A stretch of DNA of 64,000 nt, taken from the NCBI GenBank assembly GCA_964019165.1, contig OZ025276.1:5641840-5705839 (forward strand). The letters run 5' to 3'. The translations under genes were made by a program, and so were the position numbers. Below are positions 59,361-64,000 of the stretch, piece by piece. Positions within the stretch are counted from its first letter, which is position 1; each line of letters opens with the position of its first letter. The notes beneath the pieces are model-generated. The model saw only the letters and a list, made by a program, of their open reading frames with translations, was not told the DNA's origin and did no database searches. This DNA is from Mastigias papua. Its lineage: Eukaryota > Cnidaria > Scyphozoa > Rhizostomeae > Mastigiidae.

Positions 59361-59398
59361 CATTTTCTTTCATTCTATTCCACATAATTAAATAATCA
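59361..59398 (-). pseudogene. VLTF3-like gene, last codons only, copy C
   Basis: On the minus strand DYLIMWNRMKEK matches the YLILWNKIKEKF end of the gene at 6551-7102. The sequence then switches abruptly to PolB of copy D. Confidence 0.5.
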
Positions 59399-60130
59399 TT
59401 AAACAAAGAAAAATTTAATTCTAATACTAGAATTATATCAGATGTAGATAAAGCATAAAAGGCTGCATCTAAGGAAACATTTAAAGATTATGAAATTATT
59501 GATGATGATAATGTTTTATTCAACATCGAAAAACAATTTATAAAATTAGATTCTCCGTGCTATATTGGGGCATGTATTTTAGATTTATCAAAACTTCTAA
59601 TCTATAGTACTTTATATACATTAAAAAATAAGTATAAAGATAATATAAGAATGATGTTTATTGATACAGATGGATTCGTTTGTAATATAACAAATGTTGA
59701 AGATGCTTATAGAGATATGTTTGAAAATAACATGTTTGATATGTCATGTTGTGATGAGAAATTTACGTATTATAGAAAAAGTGAATATGAAATGGGTAAA
59801 ATGATAGATGAATTACCTTACAGTGTTATTACTGAGGCTGTTTCATTGAAGGATAAATTATATGCTGTTAAAAGAAAAAATGATCAAATAAAGTGTAAGG
59901 GGATTAAAGACAATATTAATTTTTCAAATTTAAAGAATGCTGTATTTAATAATGAATTAATTAACACTAAATTTAATACTATGAATTCTACAAACAACTG
60001 TAGAATATATTCATATACTGATGCAAAGACATTAATGGGATATACTGATAAACGATATTTACTAAATCAAACAGAATCATATCCGTATGGCCATTTTATG
60101 ATTAATAATAGGTTTGAAGATTTAATATAA
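59395..60130 (+). pseudogene. PolB C-terminal part, copy D
   Basis: Starts at NKEKFNSN, a TAA near 59454, DYEIIDDDNVLFNIEK, then an open frame from 59651 with motif C MMFIDTDGFV (both Asp) and the conserved end PYGHFMINN. The exonuclease, motifs A and B are missing. Confidence 0.75.
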
Positions 60131-60232
60131 AAATAATTACATATAATGCACTTATTTTATTATATAATTACAAAATATGTATTTATACATAAATATAATT
60201 ACATATAAAGTAATTGTTCTAACTTATATTAT

Positions 60233-61470
60233 ATGGATTTAAGCGAGTATAAAAATTAATAGAATTACAATTAGAATCTGAAAAACGCTTCGAAATATTC
60301 AACAAATGAAAAAGAATTATGAAAATGAAATCACCGAAAAAGAGTTTGAAAATATAGAAAAATATAAACCTACAACTGAATCAAATAAACAGTTAATTGA
60401 CATGATAGAGCAAAAATTGATCAAATGGTTGAAGATATAATTAATACATTACCATATTATAAAGTAGATAAACAACAAGAATTAATACCAATTGTTGATG
60501 ATAGTAGAGCAATTGAAGACAAAACAGAAAAACAAGAGAAAAGGACGTTAAATATCGTGAATAATTTCTCAGAAAATGATATTGAGTTTTTAGATGGATT
60601 AAAATATAAAAATGAGATTAAAATACCAGGGAAAGATCGTGTACTTCAAACGGTAGATATTATTGGATTACATTATACTCTAAAATTATCACCAGAAGAG
60701 TTAAAAGATAAAATATCGCGGAATCCATTTAAGTCAATTCAGCCAACTATTTCAGCCCAAAAAGCCACTATAAAAATCCCGACGATAAAGAGAGATTAAA
60801 AATGTTTAATGAAACCATTAATAAATATAAAAATACTATTAAAAATGTATTAGAAAGTATGAAATATGTTTAAAAATCAAAAGTTGAAGGTATTAGAACA
60901 AGAAATGGTTATAAAATCGAGAATTCAAGATATAATAAATTATATATTAATATGGAAAAATTATTACATGAAATGATTATAGAAGCAGTTATTGATAATG
61001 ATGTGATATATCAAAATAAGGCTGATAAAGACACTATTGATATTTTAACAAAGCGATCTAATTCTAAAAAAAAGTAGTCAAGACGATCTATACAAATATT
61101 TCATGAATTAAACAAGTTGTCAGGAATGGCTAACAAGCGTAATCGTAAATCAAAACTGATTGGTAATGCGATTATTTTAAACGATAAAGACCGTGATAAA
61201 CGAATTAATTCGTTACGGGGTAGTATTATGGTGGGTAATGATAATAAGAAAATTCATGAGGAATTGAAAGAATTGACAAATCAAGATACAAATACATATA
61301 ATAAAATACCAAACGATTTATATACCGATCTTAAAAACTTAACTCCAATATTAAAAACATCAAATGCTACACAAAACGTTCATAATCGTGTATATAATAT
61401 TATCGATTATTTAAGGGGTAATAAATATATAACTCGTGAACAGTTTCATAAATGTATAAAAAGCATTTAA
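60233..61470 (+). pseudogene. Protein Z, broken, copy D
   Basis: The most complete Z: coiled-coil N terminus from 60233 (stop after MDLSEYKN), MVEDIINTLPYYKVDK (open 60425-60799), KIPGKDRVLQTVDI, a scrambled middle with YINMEKLLHEMIIEAVI, and an open end from 61117 (MANKRNRKSKLIGN, SLRGSIMVGNDN, IIDYLRGNKYITREQFHKC). About 410 codons. It has no recognised domain. Basic and helical throughout, so a scaffold or DNA-associated role is possible. Confidence 0.6.
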
Positions 61471-61496
61471 TATAAAAATATAATATATATTACATA

Positions 61497-62273
61497 ATGG
61501 ATATTCCACTTTATATTGATGCAACTGTGAAAACACCATCTACAGTTTAGGGTGATAATAAAAATTCTTCTGTGTTTGTATCTGGCGACGGGATAAGACT
61601 GGATAATATAAGTACGAATTATATTGCATTAGAATCTCTATCTATGAGTTATACATGAAATAATATAGATGCAGCAGAATTCAATAATAATACTATGAAA
61701 TATTCTAGTGATAATGGTTCAACGTGGAAAGAAGTAACGTTTCCAGACGGCAATTATATATACTCTGATATTAGTAATTATATTTCTAACTATCTGGAAA
61801 GCCAGAATGAGGATAAAACAGGCATTCAAATATATTATGTATCTTCGTTAAAAAAATGTCTTATTGAGTTAAAAGAAAATTTCCGAGTCGATTTCCGTTC
61901 TAATTTAACGGTTGGTGCTCTGATTGGGTATGATTCAATGATTACATCATCATCTTATGGCACATTAACACCTAATATAACAAAAAGTATAGATAAAATT
62001 ATAATAAGATGTAGTCTCTTATCTAATGCATTTCTTAACGGTAATCGTAACGATAGTGTGTTATACACATTCGACACATCGAATATGCGAATCGGTTATT
62101 CATTTAAGATTGAACAACGGAATTTGAAATACTATCAAATAAATACTAATTTAATACGAGAAATTAAGTTTGAAATACTAGACGGTATTGGGCGTCGTGT
62201 TGATCTAAAAGATCCCATATTAATGGTTTTATTTTTACGGAGTTTTGAATTAATTATACTATATAGTATATAA
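61497..62273 (+). pseudogene. Minor capsid (penton-like) candidate, two stops, copy D
   Basis: 259 codons from MDIPLYID. A TAG near 61548 and a TGA near 61657 (the Trp of SYTWNNID) interrupt the start; from 61695 the frame is open: DNGSTWKEVTFPDGNY, IYYVSSLKKCLIELKEN, DFRSNLTVGALIGYD, NITKSIDKIIIRCS, GIGRRVDLKD and LMVLFLRSF to the stop at 62273. Confidence 0.55.
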
Positions 62274-62274
62274 G

Positions 62275-62643
62275 ATGAATTGAACATTTAAACCAGATAG
62301 AAAACGTGCTTATGATAATAGTAATAGGAGTGAAGGTTTGCCTGATGTTTTTAAATCGATGATTAGTTCAGCAAGAAAAAAATAGACAATGAGACTTCTA
62401 AAAAGATAATAAAGAGTGCAGCAAAGAGTGCCGCTAAAGCGGCCGTAGAACCAATCGGTAAGAAAACCGGAGAGGAAATTGTAAATAAAATTTTTATTGA
62501 AAAACAAAGTAATAGCATCCCCGAAAGACGACGATCAAAAAATAGACGCTGGGCCAATAATAGAAATGAAAATTCAAAATGTATATAAAAACAATGATGT
62601 TAAAAATGATGACATAATAAAAAACTTTAATGAATTATTATAA
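62275..62643 (+). pseudogene. Protein X, broken, copy D
   Basis: Second codon followed by TGA, then KPDRKRAYDNSN, GLPDVFKSMISSARKK, a frame change, AAKSAAKAAVEPIGKKTGEEI and the FNELL end. Same layout as copy B. Confidence 0.6.
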
Positions 62644-62679
62644 TGTATATTATAAAATGTAAGATATATTATATAAGAT

Positions 62680-63830
62680 ATGAATTTTGATTTCAGAAAA
62701 AAACACAGAAAAATGCGATGTTGTAATGTTGCCAGCGGCATAAGCTATTTAAGGAAATGAGAAAATTTTGAATTCCGAGTGGGAACGAGTAATGACTATT
62801 TGCCAATCGACTGGTATAAAGGTTATTTTTATGGTGTTTTAAATGCTAAGAAAAACGATGGTACAGATTATGCGGCTGTTGATATTATTGCACTCACTAG
62901 TGACTCAGCATCACTGTTAAATGGGTTAAAATTTGAGTCAGATTCACGTCAAATTTATCATGTGACTAATCTTAATTATTCAACGACGATAAAAAATATA
63001 TTAGAAATCACAGATAATTATGAGAAAACGGTGGGCCAAATGTTTTCTTTCTATCCAAATTTAGTTGATGGTGTGGACTTATCAAAATACGCAACCGATA
63101 CCACCGCTCCAAATCCTTTATTGTCTGATAATGCAGCATATAATGAAAATTATAGTAAAAGAGTCGCATTAACAAAAAGTGGTGATATTCATATTGTAAT
63201 TGGGTTGAAAAATATTGAATTTTTTGCTTCTCTTAAGGGCATTTTGTTACCCCCTACTAAAGTTAATATTTATGTGACTATTGAAGCCGATAATATATTG
63301 ATACACAAAAAGTCAACCACTGATGTGGGAAAAATTACAATTAAAAATCTTTGGTTATGTTATGAGAAATTAATATTGGGTGTTTCTGATAAAGTAAAAT
63401 CTGTTAAGTTTTTATCAGAGCCAAAAGCTATTAAATTTTATCAAGAATCGATCAAGTCATACACATCCTTGAAAAATAGGGAAAGAACGATAGTTTTATA
63501 TGAAACTTCAAAAAAACTACGAGATTTATTTATATTTGTTTCTCACACTGAAAACCGTAACCCTCAAAACAATGATTCATTCGCTATAAATACTTCGGAC
63601 ATGAAAATAATCAGTGCGGTATTGGTAATTAACGACGATCGCTATATGCCAATGACGCGATTTAACTGTGTAATTAAGGATCTAGATGCATATAAAGCCT
63701 TGCTAAAATACATGAGCGAGAAAATAAAAGAGAGAGTGTATTCATTAATTATAAACTATTCAAAACAAAATATATGATCTTGTATTTTGATATTTATAAG
63801 AACCTTTTAGATACTTTGAAGGATGGGTAC
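62680..63830 (+). pseudogene. Major capsid protein candidate, broken and truncated, copy D
   Basis: Starts MNFDFRK after an AT-rich motif. Frame changes near 62700-62780, then open from 62779 to 63777: YLPIDWYKGYFYG, SDSASLLNGLKFESDSRQIY, FFASLKGILLPPTK, LWLCYEKLIL, RDLFIFVSHTEN. A shift near 63735 and an abrupt end at about 63830 (TLKDGYCKL) remove the last ~45 residues present in copy A. About 55 percent of residues match copy A by eye. Confidence 0.65.
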
Positions 63831-63839
63831 TGTAAACTT

Positions 63840-64000
63840 TCTGTTGTTGTTGTTTACTTTATTTTGAGTAGGCTGTTATATCTAGCATTTTCAGCTAATT
63901 TAGGCCTATCGTGCATACCGCATCTAGGCACATGACCCCTAGTTTAACGTCCCTTCCGAAGGACGGCAGAGTGAATTGCGTTGGTCATTTATCTGTATAG
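63840..64000. other. Sequence beyond copy D, unrecognised
   Basis: Composition and similarity change at about 63830. The last 160 bases show no gene; probably another insertion or host DNA that continues past the window. Confidence 0.45.

Larger units (their letters stand above)
42840..59398 (+). mobile_element. Polinton/Maverick-like element, copy C (nearly full length)
   Basis: The most complete copy: minisatellite end, ankyrin fragments, ATPase, DUF5679/PLA2-like/integrase, P47, PolB, Z-minor capsid fusion, X, capsid-pVI fusion, protease, lectin, small peptide, fibre, U and the first codons of the VLTF3-like gene. It is interrupted by a 560-base insert in X, by a tRNA-derived element carrying a Kolobok-like transposon, and by internal deletions. 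The right end is lost at a junction with copy D at about 59395. The left limit is approximate. Confidence 0.75.
59395..63830 (+). mobile_element. Polinton/Maverick-like element, copy D (fragment)
   Basis: Begins within PolB (at NKEKFNSN after motif B) directly after the remains of copy C and runs through Z, minor capsid candidate, X and capsid, ending inside the capsid gene. Sequence diverges from C, so it is another member, not a duplicate. Confidence 0.7.

Overview
The window looks like a stretch of an invertebrate animal genome, most likely a cnidarian (coral, anemone or hydroid). I infer this from the mix of repeats and from the type of Polinton-like proteins, which resemble families familiar from cnidarian genomes; no host gene is visible to confirm it. 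Nearly everything recognisable is mobile DNA. The backbone is a cluster of four decayed, AT-rich copies of one Polinton/Maverick (adintovirus-like) element: a DNA transposon/virus with a retrovirus-type integrase, protein-primed family B DNA polymerase, packaging ATPase, adenain-like protease and capsid genes.

Layout: copy A (+, 1 to about 10860) is the right-hand part: small protein X, capsid protein, pVI-like protein, protease, lectin-like protein, tiny hydrophobic peptide, fibre-like protein, protein U, then on the opposite strand a VLTF3-like factor and two ankyrin genes, ending in minisatellites. Two R4/Dong-like LINEs lie head to tail (10984-19347), followed by a LINE 3' fragment with a fold-back, a 112-115 bp satellite, and a gene-free stretch to 24.5 kb. 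Copy B (-, 24623-40556) carries ATPase, DUF5679/PLA2-like/integrase, PolB, protein Z, minor capsid candidate, X, capsid, pVI-like and a truncated protease; it is interrupted by a CR1/L2-like LINE, a tRNA-derived fold-back element and a (TA)82 tract. Two LINE fragments follow (40.6-42.8 kb). Copy C (+, about 42840-59398) runs from ankyrin fragments and minisatellites through all the core genes to the lectin, fibre and U. Copy D (+, 59395-63830) is fused to C and holds the end of PolB, Z, minor capsid, X and capsid.

Taken together the copies give one gene order: ankyrin(+) - ATPase - DUF5679/PLA2-like/integrase - P47 - PolB - Z - minor capsid - X - major capsid - pVI-like - protease - lectin - small hydrophobic peptide - fibre - U - VLTF3-like(-) - ankyrin(-). 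Replication (PolB), insertion (integrase), packaging (ATPase), capsid assembly and maturation (capsids, pVI-like, protease), attachment (lectin, fibre) and late transcription (VLTF3-like plus a shared AT-rich motif before almost every start codon) form a coherent virion-making programme. Every copy is broken by frameshifts, stops, deletions or insertions, so none looks able to act on its own, although a few genes (both lectins, U and VLTF3-like in A, X in B) remain open.

The most unusual points are the giant-virus-style ankyrin repeats facing inward from both element ends beside inverted minisatellites, the shaft-plus-lectin fibre next to a second lectin protein, the phospholipase-like domain with HG in place of the HD pair, and the nested insertion of a TTAA-flanked Kolobok-like transposon inside a tRNA-derived element inside copy C.
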